64,000 bases of DNA, from contig NZ_CP120678.1 in assembly GCF_030273445.1 (NCBI RefSeq), positions 87,501 to 151,500 of the forward strand. The letters are read 5' to 3'. Position 1 is the first letter of the stretch. Each line of letters opens with the position of its first letter. The notes under the pieces are model-generated. The model was not told the DNA's origin, ran no database searches, and worked only from the letters and a program-made list of their open reading frames with translations. Shown here one piece after another: positions 19,363 through 29,500 of the stretch. This DNA is from Selenobaculum gibii. GTDB lineage: Bacteria; Bacillota; Negativicutes; ICN-92133. Both the position numbers and the translations under genes were made by a program.

Positions 19363-19427
19363 ATATTCCCTGACGGATTTTGAAAATTTTGTTATTTTTA
19401 AAAATCCGGCAGGGAATATCTTTTTTA
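19363..19427 (+). terminator. Terminator after the CYTH gene
   Basis: ATATTCCCTG...GGATTTT (from 19363) pairs with AAAATCC...CAGGGAATAT (to 19419), interrupted by a small internal loop, and is followed by TTTTTT. Confidence 0.82.
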
Positions 19428-19506
19428 TACAGAATTATTATGTATATTACAGCAAGAAAATATATATTTAAATATGTATGGTTAGCAATGCGAGAGGATG
19501 AGTAAT

Positions 19507-20538
19507 TTGTTGAATGCCAAGCGTATTTTCAGCGCTTTTGTCAACTTGTTTGTTATACAGTTATTTATTTTGTCACAAGCTAGCGCTGGACTTATTGGAA
19601 CGCAGCAGGAAATCGAAATGGGTAAAGAGGTTGCTAGGCAGATTGAGGAAAAATACCCATTGCTAGATGATGCTGAGGTGCAAGCACGTATTGACCGCAT
19701 AGGAAAAAATATAGTCGCTGTCTGTGACAGACCAGATTTACCATATACTTTTAAGGTGCTTGATGTTGATGAAGTCAATGCGATGGCAGCGCCAGGCGGT
19801 TTTATTTACGTATATAGTGGGCTAATAAAACTAATGCCGACAGATGATGAACTTGCAGGCATTATTGGGCATGAGATAGGACATGTCGTCAAACGACATT
19901 CGATGGGGCAACTGGAGAAAAATTTAGGCATTTCGCTTATCTTTGGCGGTATTTTTGGCGATAAAGGTAAGCCATTGCAGTCTATTGCGCTGTCGGCTAT
20001 CTCTGCTGGCTACAGCCGGAGTGATGAGCGTCAAGCTGATTTACTTGGTTATCAGCAATCGGTAAAAGCTGGTTATAATCAATATGGAATGTTGATGGGG
20101 CTCACGAAATTATATGAGTTAAATCCAAAACAACGAAATGATTTATTTTCTGACCATCCGGAAGCTTCCGCGCGGATTGAATTAATGAAGCAGTATTTAG
20201 CCGAGGCGCATGTAACGCCAACAGTAAAACAAATTGATGCAAATGCGGCGCAAGTTGTGGATGGAGATTGGTCGCTACCGGCGATTCATACAGGCGTTGG
20301 TGCTACAGGTCCATTGTATAGGGCTTATTTAGTTGCGGGGCGATTATACGATATAAAAAATTTAGAAAACTATTCAAAAGATAAATATGAAATTCGCGAA
20401 ATGGGAAGAGATCTCGCGATTTATTATGATGATCGGAATGTTGTAACGGTTACATCAGAAGATGCCGCCTTTTATGAGGTATCGGTACGGACATTGGCAG
20501 ATCGTTATATGGAATCACTAAGAAATTGGAGTATTTAA
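19507..20538 (+). CDS. Exported M48-family zinc metalloprotease
   Basis: This protein of about 343 residues is predicted to be exported. It has an N-terminal signal (hydrophobic stretch ending near SQASA-GL) and an M48 catalytic domain. Zinc ligands are H122 and H126 in HEIGH (general base E123), plus E174 in SRSDERQAD, the usual third-ligand motif. A C-terminal beta-rich extension of about 100 residues follows. It belongs to the BepA/YfgC-like group without clear TPR repeats and may act in periplasmic or outer-membrane protein quality control. I take TTG 19507, nine bases behind GAGAGG. ATG 19498 directly abuts that site. No residues of the mature protein change. Confidence 0.87.
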   Translation: MLNAKRIFSAFVNLFVIQLFILSQASAGLIGTQQEIEMGKEVARQIEEKYPLLDDAEVQARIDRIGKNIVAVCDRPDLPYTFKVLDVDEVNAMAAPGGFIYVYSGLIKLMPTDDELAGIIGHEIGHVVKRHSMGQLEKNLGISLIFGGIFGDKGKPLQSIALSAISAGYSRSDERQADLLGYQQSVKAGYNQYGMLMGLTKLYELNPKQRNDLFSDHPEASARIELMKQYLAEAHVTPTVKQIDANAAQVVDGDWSLPAIHTGVGATGPLYRAYLVAGRLYDIKNLENYSKDKYEIREMGRDLAIYYDDRNVVTVTSEDAAFYEVSVRTLADRYMESLRNWSI

Positions 20539-20570
20539 AACAAGGCGGCATAGGGTCGCCTTGTTTTTTT
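20537..20570 (+). terminator. Terminator of the M48 gene
   Basis: AAAACAAGGCG (20537-20547) pairs with CGCCTTGTTTT (from 20557) and ends in seven Ts. Confidence 0.9.
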
Positions 20571-20607
20571 ATCTATTCATCCGAATGGAAAAAATTTTGG
20601 AAAATGC

Positions 20608-20636
20608 TAGGTAAAAAGTCAGAGATATGCTATAAT
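20608..20636 (+). promoter_or_regulatory. Probable promoter of the glycogen operon
   Basis: TATAAT (20631-20636) is preceded by TGC, making an extended -10, and by TAGGTA (20608-20613) at 17 bp. Transcription would begin near 20643, giving a leader of about 280 nt before glgC. Confidence 0.55.
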
Positions 20637-20835
20637 TAAAATATAAAAATCTCTTAGCTATGGGCGATATTAACAGTAAGTTTTATCATTTTATTGTTTT
20701 TCTGTTTTCAATATAAACTTTTTGCTTATTCAGGGCTTTTTTGATAAAAAATAAATCTATGGCCTTGAGAATTTGTAGTAATGTTTTTGGAATTTGTGCA
20801 TATATATTTGACTATGTGGATTTAACGAATTTTGG

Positions 20836-20870
20836 CCACAGGATTGTTTGTGGTTTTTTAATTACAAACA
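20836..20870 (+). promoter_or_regulatory. Attenuator-like switch in the glgC leader
   Basis: CCACA (20836-20840) can pair with TGTGG (20849-20853), followed by six Ts, which is a weak terminator. The same TGTTTGT (20845-20851) can instead pair with ACAAACA (20864-20870), which would break the terminator. The two folds exclude each other. The upstream leader (20643-20835) matches no riboswitch I know. Conditional termination is inference. Confidence 0.4.
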
Positions 20871-20921
20871 GCTTTTGATAAATTATTTAGTAGAATTTCA
20901 TTAGCCGGGGGGAGTAGGTTT

Positions 20922-22076
20922 ATGCAAAAGACAGAATGTTTAGCGATGATATTGGCAGGCGGACAAGGCAGTAGATTAGGGTCTTTAACAAAAAAGATAG
21001 CAAAACCAGCAGTACCATTTGGTGGGAAATATCGTATTATTGATTTCCCGTTAAGCAATTGTCGTAACTCAGATATTAATACGGTAGGGATTTTGACGCA
21101 GTATCAACCGCTAGCTTTACATAGTTATTTAGGGACGGGTGAAGCATGGGATTTAGATAGAAAAAATGGTGGTGTATACATATTGCCTCCGTATGCGCGT
21201 GAAAAAGGAGCGGAATGGTATAAAGGAACTGCTGATGCGATTTATCAAAACCTTAACTTCATCGAAATGATCGATCCAGAATATGTGCTGATACTATCTG
21301 GAGATCATATTTATAAGATGGATTATTCTTGGATGCTTGAATATCATAAACTGAAAAAGGCAGAAGCTACGATTGGTGTTATTGAAGTACCTTGGGAAGA
21401 AGCTTCAAGGTTTGGCATTATGAATACGGATGAAGAAAATAAAATTATTGAATTCCAGGAAAAACCAGAAAAACCAGAGAGTAATCTTGCGTCAATGGGA
21501 ATTTACATATTTAATTGGAAGTTTCTGAAACGTTATTTAGAAGAAGATGCAAGGGATAATGTTTCTAGTCATGATTTTGGTAAAAATATTATTCCGAAGA
21601 TGTTGTCTGCTGGAGCGAGAATGTATTCTTATGCGTTTAATGGATATTGGAAGGACGTCGGAACGATTTCTAGTCTATGGGAAGCAAATATGGATTTATT
21701 AGAGGACGAACCAGAATTAAACTTACATGATTCCTCTTGGAAGGTTTATTCCGTAAATCCAGCAATGCCTCCACATTATGTTTCTCCAGAAGCGAAGGTG
21801 AAAAAATCGCTGATTAGTGAGGGTGCAGTTGTCTATGGCGAGGTAGAAAACTCTGTTATTTTCTCTGGGGTGAAAATTGCAAAGGGAGCTAAAGTAATCA
21901 ATTCGGTAGTTTTACCATTTACTCATATTAAAGAGGGTGCTTGTGTAGATAAAGCTGTTGTCGGTCAAAATTGTGAAATTGGCAAGGGTGCTGTAGTGAA
22001 AGCTACAGATGGTTCTATTACCGTTGTACCAGAGGGGGAAGTCGTGCAAAGTGATGCAGCAAAACAAGTCGGCTAA
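20922..22076 (+). CDS. glgC: Glucose-1-phosphate adenylyltransferase catalytic subunit
   Basis: This 384-residue enzyme makes ADP-glucose from glucose 1-phosphate and ATP, the committed step of glycogen synthesis. The nucleotide-binding loop is [13 protein letters not shown], followed by [20 protein letters not shown]. The catalytic Asp region is [12 protein letters not shown], and the sugar-phosphate site includes EFQEKPEKP. The C-terminal part is a left-handed beta-helix (VEGS/IxxGxxV repeats). It pairs with GlgD encoded just downstream, as in other Firmicutes, where GlgC alone is less active. ATG 20922 follows GGGGGGAG. It is first in the order glgC-glgD-glgP-glgB-glgA. Confidence 0.95.
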   Translation: MQKTECLAMILAGGQGSRLGSLTKKIAKPAVPFGGKYRIIDFPLSNCRNSDINTVGILTQYQPLALHSYLGTGEAWDLDRKNGGVYILPPYAREKGAEWYKGTADAIYQNLNFIEMIDPEYVLILSGDHIYKMDYSWMLEYHKLKKAEATIGVIEVPWEEASRFGIMNTDEENKIIEFQEKPEKPESNLASMGIYIFNWKFLKRYLEEDARDNVSSHDFGKNIIPKMLSAGARMYSYAFNGYWKDVGTISSLWEANMDLLEDEPELNLHDSSWKVYSVNPAMPPHYVSPEAKVKKSLISEGAVVYGEVENSVIFSGVKIAKGAKVINSVVLPFTHIKEGACVDKAVVGQNCEIGKGAVVKATDGSITVVPEGEVVQSDAAKQVG

Positions 22077-22112
22077 TTCATATTTTGTAATGCGATTAAG
22101 GAGGCAAATACT

Positions 22113-23222
22113 TTGAAAACGGTAATGGGAATTATAAATTTACAAGAAAATGAAAATTCAATTCAAGAAATAACCAATAATCGTCCTTTAGCTGCTGTTC
22201 CATTTGCGGGAAGATATCGGTTAATTGATTTTACTTTATCTAATATGGTAAATTCAAAAATCAATAATGTTGGAATATTGCTTCCGAGTAAATCTCGTTC
22301 GGTAATGGATCATTTACGTTCGGGGAAGAATTGGGATTTAGCGCGTAAGCAAGAGGGTTTATATTATTTACCTCCAGTAGAAAATTCAAATGGGTTTAGA
22401 TGTGGGGATATTCAATGTTTGCACGCGCATTTGGATTATATTATAAATAGTTCACAGAAGTATGTACTAATTGCCGGTACAGAAGTAGTTTGCAATATGG
22501 ATTACTCCAAAACATTGCAATTTCATCAAAATACAAATGCTGATATTACAATGGTATATAATCTTCGCAAAGAAGATAGTCAAGTTACTGCGACCGTAAT
22601 TGAAACCGCAGAAAATGGTGCGGTTGTGGATATGGCCGTGTTTCCAATGACAAAAAGCGGTGCTAAAGTGGCTATGGGCGTTTTTTTAATGGAAAAGAAA
22701 ATTTTTATTGATATTATCACGAATGTTTATGCGCGTGGTGGTACAAATTTTATTGTTGATGGAATTATGAAGAATCTTGAAAAATATAATGTATTTGCCT
22801 ATGAACATAAAGGATATGCGACAAGGGTAAATTCCATTGCAAGTTATTATGCAGCTAGTATGGAGTTATTAAAATATGAAAATTGGGAAGCGTTGTTTTT
22901 AAAAGAGGGATTCTTAGTTCATACAAAAGTAAAAGATGAAGCTCCAGCAAAATATAAGGAAGATGCAGTAGTAACAAATTCTATGGTTGCAAATGGGTGT
23001 GTGATTGAAGGAACGGTAGAAAATAGCATTTTATTTCGCGGCGTAAAAGTGGGCAAAGGCGTACATATCAAAAATAGTATTGTTATGCAAAAATGTCAGC
23101 TTGAAGACAATGCTTTAATTGAAAATGTGATTTGTGATAAAAATGTTGTAATTACAGAAGGAAAATGGCTTAAAGGTGCGCCGAATTACCCTTTAATTGT
23201 TGAAAAGGGTGTAGTGATTTAA
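22113..23222 (+). CDS. glgD: GlgD, regulatory subunit of ADP-glucose pyrophosphorylase
   Basis: This 369-residue paralogue of GlgC keeps the fold (PLAAVPFAGRYRLIDFTLSNM, C-terminal beta-helix) but lacks the intact GGxGxRL nucleotide loop: the N-terminus reads MGIINLQENENS. Such GlgD proteins are non-catalytic partners that stimulate GlgC. The start is TTG 22113, seven bases behind AAGGAGG. It lies 36 bp behind glgC. A weak hairpin (AGCCG near 23227 with CGGCT near 23248) follows, so part of the transcript may end here. Confidence 0.92.
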   Translation: MKTVMGIINLQENENSIQEITNNRPLAAVPFAGRYRLIDFTLSNMVNSKINNVGILLPSKSRSVMDHLRSGKNWDLARKQEGLYYLPPVENSNGFRCGDIQCLHAHLDYIINSSQKYVLIAGTEVVCNMDYSKTLQFHQNTNADITMVYNLRKEDSQVTATVIETAENGAVVDMAVFPMTKSGAKVAMGVFLMEKKIFIDIITNVYARGGTNFIVDGIMKNLEKYNVFAYEHKGYATRVNSIASYYAASMELLKYENWEALFLKEGFLVHTKVKDEAPAKYKEDAVVTNSMVANGCVIEGTVENSILFRGVKVGKGVHIKNSIVMQKCQLEDNALIENVICDKNVVITEGKWLKGAPNYPLIVEKGVVI

Positions 23223-23386
23223 AATGCAGCCGTCTCAATACTATGGGGCGGCTTTCAGTTTCTTATTTTGATTAGGTAGAGATTTCTAAAAATAAACACT
23301 GTTTAATAGGATTTTGTGTATAATAGAGTTGTGCTAAGGATTGCTTTAAAAGGTAAAAACACCCATGATTGAAGAGGAGGTTTTTT

Positions 23387-25810
23387 ATGTTTAGAAATAA
23401 ACAGACAATTAAAACTCGTTTTATCCATAAAGCCCATGCGATGTGGGGCAAGCCCGTAGAAGAGTTAACAAAAAATGAAGTCTATCAGACTTTTGCTGGT
23501 GTAGTAAGAGAAGTTATTAGTGAAAACTGGATAAAGACTAACAAAGCATACTTAGACCGTCAAGAAAAGCAAGTATATTATTTTTCGATTGAATTTTTAC
23601 TTGGAAAATTACTAGATTGTAATCTCATTAATGCTGATATAAAGAAGGTCTGTGCTGAAGCTATGCAAGAGCTTGGCCTTGACTTAGAGGGAATTTTACA
23701 CGAAGAGCCCGATGCAGGACTTGGAAATGGTGGGCTTGGTAGGCTTGCCGCATGTTTTATTGATTCGATTGCATCCTTGGGACTCCCAGGGCATGGTTGT
23801 GGGATTCGTTATAAAAATGGCTTGTTTACGCAAAAAATTGTGGAAAATAACCAAGTTGAATTGCCAGATGGATGGCTTCAAAATGGCTTTGTTTGGGAGT
23901 TTAGAAAAGCGGATAAAGCTGTTGAGGTACGGTTCAAAGGCAATGCCTATATGAAGGACGTAGACGGGAAATTAGAATGTGTGCATGAGAACTATTATAA
24001 AGTCAGTGCAGTTCCGTATGATGTTCCAATTGTCGGGTATAAAAATAATACGGTAAATACACTTCGATTATGGAATGCCGAAGTTGTGCTAAATAGTGAT
24101 TTTGAAGAAATAAGTTATGATGCGTATAAAGAAAAATTGCGATATAAGCATATGGTGCAGAGAATTACAAAAATTCTTTATCCGGATGATAGCTCCTATG
24201 AGGGTAAAGAACTTCGTCTTGTACAAGAATATTTCTTCGTTTCAGCAGGGATACAAAGTATCGTTCGCCATTATAAGCGAAGTGGGGCGGATTTAAATGA
24301 TTTTCACAAGAAAATCGTTATTCATATTAATGATACACATCCAGCTTTGGCGATTCCTGAACTTATGAGGATATTGATGGATGAAGAAGGGATGACGTGG
24401 GAAAAGGCGTGGTATATCACGCGAAGAACTGTTGCTTATACAAACCATACGATTTTACCGGAGGCCCTAGAAAAATGGTCAATTGATATGTTTAAAAGCC
24501 TATTGCCGCGCATTTATATGATTGTAGAGGAAATTAACCGCCGCTTCACGAAGGAAGCATGGGAAAGATATCATAGTGATGATAAGATGCGCGAGCTTTC
24601 AATTTTGTGGGATGCCCAAGTACATATGGCACGTCTTGCTGTTGTGGGCAGCTTTAGTGTAAATGGGGTAGCTCAAATTCATTCAGATATATTAAAAAGC
24701 CATACAATGCGCGATTTCCATGATTATTACCCTGGAAAATTCAATAATAAGACGAACGGAATTACGCATAGACGTTGGTTAATTAAAGCAAATCCAAAAC
24801 TTGCCGAGCTGATTAATCAGTCCATAGGCCCTGAATGGGAAAAAGATCCGGGACGGCTCATTAATTTGTTAAGGTTCAAAGACGATAAAGGGTTTAAAGC
24901 AGAAATCGATAAAATTAAACGAGGTCGTAAAGAAGTTCTTGCAAAATATATAAAAAACAGATACAAAGTCGCTGTAGATACAAGTTCGATTTTTGATGTG
25001 CAAATTAAGAGAATTCACTCATATAAACGTCAAATTATGAATATATTGAACGTGATGGCGGTTTATAACAGAATGCTTGAAGATCCAAATACGCTGACGA
25101 TTCCACGTACAGTTATTTTCGCGGGTAAAGCAGCGCCTAGCTATCATATTGCTAAACTAACGATAAAGTTAATTAGCAAACTTAGTGATATGATTAACAA
25201 TGATAAGCGTGTGAATGATAAGTTAAAGGTACTTTTTCTTGAAAATTATAGCGTGTCTCTTGGAGAATTGCTATTTCCAGCAACCGATATAAGCGAGCAA
25301 ATTTCAACGGCAAGCAAGGAAGCATCAGGCACAGGCAATATGAAATTTATGATGAATGGTGCGATTACTTTAGGTACACTCGATGGTGCGAACGTAGAGA
25401 TTCGCAATGCGGTTGGCGATGATCACTGCATAATTTTTGGCTTAAAAGCAGAAGAAGTCTTGGCTTATTATGAAAATGGACAGTATTCAGCTTGGGATAT
25501 TTACAATAGTAATATTCAGGTAAAGACAGTCTTAGAACAATTAATTAATGGATTTTTCCCGAATTCCGGTGAATCTTTTAGAGCTTTATATGACTTCTTG
25601 CTATATAATAATGATGAATTTTTTGTATTAAAGGATTTTGATGCGTATAGTAAAGCGCGTCGCTATAGTGGAGAAAAATATCGTGATAGAGAGGCCTGGC
25701 TAACTTCTAGTATTGTTAATATTGCCCATTCAGGAATTTTCTCTAGCGATCGAACAATAAAAGAATATGCAGAGGAAATATGGGACATTAAGCCGGTTAA
25801 AATAAAATAA
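23387..25810 (+). CDS. glgP: Glycogen/maltodextrin phosphorylase
   Basis: This 807-residue enzyme of family GT35 releases glucose 1-phosphate from alpha-1,4 chains using PLP. The PLP lysine is K653 in GTGNMKF, followed by GAITLGTLDGANVEI. YYFSIEFLLGKLL, EEPDAGLGNGGLGRLAACF, and HINDTHPALAIPELMR with KTNGITHRRW are all family signatures. The start is ATG 23387, nine bases behind GAGGAGG; an upstream in-frame start at 23369 would overlap that site. A TATAAT-type -10 near 23320 suggests an extra promoter. A 16-bp hairpin follows the gene. Its presence between synthetic genes gives one cluster for both building and mobilising glycogen. Confidence 0.95.
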   Translation: MFRNKQTIKTRFIHKAHAMWGKPVEELTKNEVYQTFAGVVREVISENWIKTNKAYLDRQEKQVYYFSIEFLLGKLLDCNLINADIKKVCAEAMQELGLDLEGILHEEPDAGLGNGGLGRLAACFIDSIASLGLPGHGCGIRYKNGLFTQKIVENNQVELPDGWLQNGFVWEFRKADKAVEVRFKGNAYMKDVDGKLECVHENYYKVSAVPYDVPIVGYKNNTVNTLRLWNAEVVLNSDFEEISYDAYKEKLRYKHMVQRITKILYPDDSSYEGKELRLVQEYFFVSAGIQSIVRHYKRSGADLNDFHKKIVIHINDTHPALAIPELMRILMDEEGMTWEKAWYITRRTVAYTNHTILPEALEKWSIDMFKSLLPRIYMIVEEINRRFTKEAWERYHSDDKMRELSILWDAQVHMARLAVVGSFSVNGVAQIHSDILKSHTMRDFHDYYPGKFNNKTNGITHRRWLIKANPKLAELINQSIGPEWEKDPGRLINLLRFKDDKGFKAEIDKIKRGRKEVLAKYIKNRYKVAVDTSSIFDVQIKRIHSYKRQIMNILNVMAVYNRMLEDPNTLTIPRTVIFAGKAAPSYHIAKLTIKLISKLSDMINNDKRVNDKLKVLFLENYSVSLGELLFPATDISEQISTASKEASGTGNMKFMMNGAITLGTLDGANVEIRNAVGDDHCIIFGLKAEEVLAYYENGQYSAWDIYNSNIQVKTVLEQLINGFFPNSGESFRALYDFLLYNNDEFFVLKDFDAYSKARRYSGEKYRDREAWLTSSIVNIAHSGIFSSDRTIKEYAEEIWDIKPVKIK

Positions 25811-25816
25811 TCGTAA

Positions 25817-25860
25817 TTTAGTAGAATAAAGGAGCGTTACAGCGCCTTTATTCTACTAAA
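25817..25860 (+). other. Perfect 16-bp stem-loop between glgP and glgB
   Basis: Arms 25817-25832 and 25845-25860 pair fully around a 12-base loop (AGCGTTACAGCG). There is no clean T-run on the plus strand, so it may stabilise or partly end the glgP message rather than act as a full terminator. Confidence 0.65.
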
Positions 25861-26007
25861 ATTATTTAATATTTTATATAAAAGGAATTTTATAGCTCAA
25901 AATAAAATAGCCTTATTTGTAGATTGTGAAAAATGGTTCATAATCATAAATTTGTTGAGCAACATGATTGAGAGCCGACGGGCATATATTTTGCAGGGAG
26001 GTTTATT

Positions 26008-27918
26008 ATGGAAATATCAACATTTAGCGAATATGATTTATATTTATATCATCAAGGCACGAATTATCATAGTTATCAAATTTTTGGCGCACATTTTACG
26101 GAGATTCTAGGCAAAAAAGGAGTTAAGTTTACTGTATGGGCGCCTCACGCGCAATTCGTAAGTGTTGTTGGTAATTTTAATGATTGGCAGTGTAATCAGC
26201 ATCCTATGCATAGGCAAGAGGATGGAAGTGTATGGTCGATCTTTATTGAAGGTTTTCCTGCGAATGGAACTTATAAATATGCAATTCAGACATCAAGTGG
26301 AGAGCTTTTACTAAAAGCCGATCCCTATGGATATTTTTGCGAAGTACGCCCCAATACAGCATCAGTCGTTTATGATATCAATAAATATCAATGGAATGAT
26401 GCGAAGTGGATGGAGGAAAAGAAAAAAGGTTCTGTTTATGAAAAACCGATACTTATTTATGAAGTGCATCTTGGTTCATGGAAGCGTGATGCAGAAGGAA
26501 AATTCCTTAATTACCGTGAAATTGCTAAATGCTTAGTAGAATATGTAAAGGAAATGAATTATACACATATTGAAATTATGCCGTTGAATGAGTATCCTTT
26601 TGATGGGTCATGGGGATATCAGGCAACGGGATATTATGCTGTTACTAGTCGTTACGGTGAACCTTGTGATTTTATGTATCTTGTAGATTTATGTCATCAA
26701 AATAATATCGGTGTTATTTTAGATTGGGTGCCAGGTCATTTTTGTCGAGATGCGCACGGTCTTAGGCATTTTGATGGGGAGACACTCTATGAGTCCGGAA
26801 ATGAGCAATTAGCAGAAAATCATGAATGGGGAACGACGAATTTTGATTATGGGCGTACGGAAGTTCAAAGTTTTCTGATTTCTAATGCGATGTTTTGGTT
26901 TGATTTATACCATATTGATGGTCTTAGAATTGATGCTGTGGCCAATATGCTCTATTTAAATTATGGGCGAAAGTATGGTGAATGGCAGCCTAATAAATAT
27001 GGTGGAACGGGAAATATTGAAGCAATGGAATTTTTGCGCAAGTTGAATCAAGCAATCTTCGAATTTCATCCAGAAGCACTGATGATTGCTGAGGAATCAA
27101 CCTCATGGCCATTGATTTCAAAACCAGTATATATGGGCGGTATGGGATTTAATTTTAAATGGAACATGGGCTGGATGAATGATATGCTAAAGTATATGGA
27201 GATGGATCCTATACATAGAAAATGGCATCATAGTTTAGTAACCTTTTCGTTTATGTATGCGTTTTCAGAAAATTTTGTTTTACCATTATCGCATGATGAA
27301 GTTGTGCATGGAAAAAAATCATTGCTTGATAAAATGCCGGGAGACTATTGGCAAAAGTTTGCGAACTTACGTGCGTTTTATGGATACTGGATGGCGCATC
27401 CAGGGAAAAAACTTTTATTTATGGGCTGTGATTTTGGACAATTTATTGAATGGAAGTATGATGATAGTTTAGATTGGCATTTACTTGATTATCCAATGCA
27501 CAATAAAGTACATGGCTATATGAAAGAGTTAAACAGATTCTATCAAGACAATCCTGAATTTTGGCAAATTGATTGTGATTGGCAAGGCTTTGAATGGATT
27601 GATTGTAATGATTATACGCAAAGTATTATTTCCTTTATACGTAAAGGAAAGGATAACGACGATTTTACCATTGTTGTTTGTAATTTTACTCCAGTAGTAC
27701 ACGAAGGATACCGATTAGGAGTTCCTAAAGAGGCTGTGTATGTCGAAGTATTTAATAGCGATTGTGAAGCCTATGGTGGATCTAATGTAATCAATGAGGG
27801 GGATTTTGCAAGCCAGTCAATTGCTTGGCATGGAAAAGACCATTCCATATTGTTGACGATTCCACCTTTGGCAACGATATATCTAAAGGTGAAACAAAAT
27901 AATAAAGAGGTAGGGTGA
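26008..27918 (+). CDS. glgB: 1,4-alpha-glucan branching enzyme
   Basis: This 636-residue GH13 enzyme makes alpha-1,6 branches in glycogen. An N-terminal CBM48 domain (about 15-125: GVKFTVWAPHAQFVSVVGNFNDW) precedes the (beta/alpha)8 barrel. Catalytic residues are D309 (GLRIDAVA), E362 (IAEEST) and D430 (LSHDEVVHGK). LGSWKRD and DGSWGYQATGYYA are branching-enzyme hallmarks. ATG 26008 follows GGGAGG. The stop is 6 bp before glgA, so the pair is cotranscribed. Confidence 0.95.
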   Translation: MEISTFSEYDLYLYHQGTNYHSYQIFGAHFTEILGKKGVKFTVWAPHAQFVSVVGNFNDWQCNQHPMHRQEDGSVWSIFIEGFPANGTYKYAIQTSSGELLLKADPYGYFCEVRPNTASVVYDINKYQWNDAKWMEEKKKGSVYEKPILIYEVHLGSWKRDAEGKFLNYREIAKCLVEYVKEMNYTHIEIMPLNEYPFDGSWGYQATGYYAVTSRYGEPCDFMYLVDLCHQNNIGVILDWVPGHFCRDAHGLRHFDGETLYESGNEQLAENHEWGTTNFDYGRTEVQSFLISNAMFWFDLYHIDGLRIDAVANMLYLNYGRKYGEWQPNKYGGTGNIEAMEFLRKLNQAIFEFHPEALMIAEESTSWPLISKPVYMGGMGFNFKWNMGWMNDMLKYMEMDPIHRKWHHSLVTFSFMYAFSENFVLPLSHDEVVHGKKSLLDKMPGDYWQKFANLRAFYGYWMAHPGKKLLFMGCDFGQFIEWKYDDSLDWHLLDYPMHNKVHGYMKELNRFYQDNPEFWQIDCDWQGFEWIDCNDYTQSIISFIRKGKDNDDFTIVVCNFTPVVHEGYRLGVPKEAVYVEVFNSDCEAYGGSNVINEGDFASQSIAWHGKDHSILLTIPPLATIYLKVKQNNKEVG

Positions 27919-27924
27919 TAGGAT

Positions 27925-29364
27925 ATGGTGAAAGTTCTTTTTGTGGCTTCAGAGGCAGTTCCTTTTGTAAAAACAGGTGGGTTAGCTGATGTTGCGGGGT
28001 CTTTACCAAAAGAATTACGAGCACAAGGTGTTGATGTAAGAGTTGTAATTCCGAAATATCAATCCATTCCGCAAAAATATAAGGATAAAATGAGGCTCTT
28101 AAAGACAGGTACAGTATTTATCGGTTGGCGAGAACAGTATTGCGGAGTTGAATATTTAGAATATGAAGGCGTTCCTACATACTTTATTGATAATGAGAAG
28201 TATTTTAAACGCGATGGATTATACGGTTATGAGGATGATGCGGAAAGGTTTGCATTTTTTTGCAGAGGAATTTTAGATATGTTACCGCAGCTTGATTTTG
28301 TTCCAGATATCATTCATTGTAATGATTGGCATACTGGTATGCTCAATGTCATACTCAAAACACAGCATGCACAAAATGATATATTTAAAGATATTCGCAC
28401 CGTTTATACGATTCATAATTTACGCTACCAAGGTGTATTTGGAAAAGATATTATTAGTGAGGTATTGAACCTAAATTGGGATGTATATAATAATGGCAGT
28501 ATAGAATTTTATGAAGCAGTCAATTTTATGAAAGGTGGTATCGTATATGCTGATTATGTTACTACTGTAAGTAATACATATGCCAAAGAAATTCAATATG
28601 AATACTATGGAGAAAATTTAGATGGACTATTACGCAGTCGAGCTGAATGTTTATCGGGAATTGTAAACGGTATTGACTACGACATATACAATCCAGCTAC
28701 AGATGACAAGATTTTTATTCCGTATAATATAGATAATGCAGTGACGGGAAAAATTGAAAACAAATTAAAATTGCAAGAAGAATTAGGGCTCCCAGTACGT
28801 CGCGATGTACCGATGCTCGCAATTATCAGTCGATTGGTAGGCCCTAAGGGCATTGATTTAGTAAATCATATTATGGAAGAGGTGTTGATGCAGGAAGATA
28901 TTCAACTTGTTGTCTTAGGTACAGGGGAAAAGCAGTATGAAGACTTTTTTAAGGCAATGGCTTGGAAGTATCCTAAAAAAGTATCTGCTAATATTACCTT
29001 TAGTGATGAGCTTGCACACAAGATTTATGCAGGTGCAGATATCTTTATCATGCCATCGCAATATGAACCTTGTGGAATTGGGCAGTTGATTGCATTGCAT
29101 TATGGCACTATCCCTGTTGTGCGTGAAACTGGTGGACTGAAAGATACAGTAGAACCATATAATAAATATACAGGGACAGGAAATGGATTTAGTTTTACGA
29201 ATTATAATGCGCATGAGTTGTTATTTACGATTAAACGTGCATTAGGATCTTATGAAGCAGCGAATATTTGGGAAGGTATTGTAAAAAATGCAATGGAAAC
29301 CGATTTCAGCTGGAGACAATCAGCAAAACAATATAAAGATCTTTATGATCGTTTAAAAAAATAA
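27925..29364 (+). CDS. glgA: Glycogen synthase (ADP-glucose dependent)
   Basis: This 479-residue GT5 enzyme adds glucose from ADP-glucose to alpha-1,4 chains. The N-terminal KTGGLADV motif binds the nucleotide sugar. HCNDWHTGML, and in the C-domain EPCGIGQLIALHYGTIPVVRETGGLKDTV with its catalytic Glu, are conserved. Usual length is 470-480, so it is full length. ATG 27925 lies 6 bp behind glgB. It is the last gene of the core glycogen operon; a terminator lies at 29501. Confidence 0.95.
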   Translation: MVKVLFVASEAVPFVKTGGLADVAGSLPKELRAQGVDVRVVIPKYQSIPQKYKDKMRLLKTGTVFIGWREQYCGVEYLEYEGVPTYFIDNEKYFKRDGLYGYEDDAERFAFFCRGILDMLPQLDFVPDIIHCNDWHTGMLNVILKTQHAQNDIFKDIRTVYTIHNLRYQGVFGKDIISEVLNLNWDVYNNGSIEFYEAVNFMKGGIVYADYVTTVSNTYAKEIQYEYYGENLDGLLRSRAECLSGIVNGIDYDIYNPATDDKIFIPYNIDNAVTGKIENKLKLQEELGLPVRRDVPMLAIISRLVGPKGIDLVNHIMEEVLMQEDIQLVVLGTGEKQYEDFFKAMAWKYPKKVSANITFSDELAHKIYAGADIFIMPSQYEPCGIGQLIALHYGTIPVVRETGGLKDTVEPYNKYTGTGNGFSFTNYNAHELLFTIKRALGSYEAANIWEGIVKNAMETDFSWRQSAKQYKDLYDRLKK

Positions 29365-29415
29365 TCATACAAATTTTTATTGTTTTAGTAATTAACCCAA
29401 TGGTTAATAAGGAAG

Positions 29416-29484
29416 CAAGGATAGTGTAATTCAGTGAATTACGAGCTGTTCAGTAGATGAAATTATCCCACTGAGATAGCCTTG
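29416..29484 (+). other. Structured intergenic segment, class unknown
   Basis: CAAGG (29416-29420) pairs with CCTTG (29480-29484), enclosing a perfect 7-bp hairpin GTAATTC/GAATTAC (29426-29442) and a CAGT/ACTG stem. It ends within a TATAAT-containing stretch (29487-29492). It could be a leader fold of the next gene or the end of the glgA message. No known riboswitch consensus was recognised. Confidence 0.4.
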
Positions 29485-29500
29485 TTTATAATGCTTTTAG

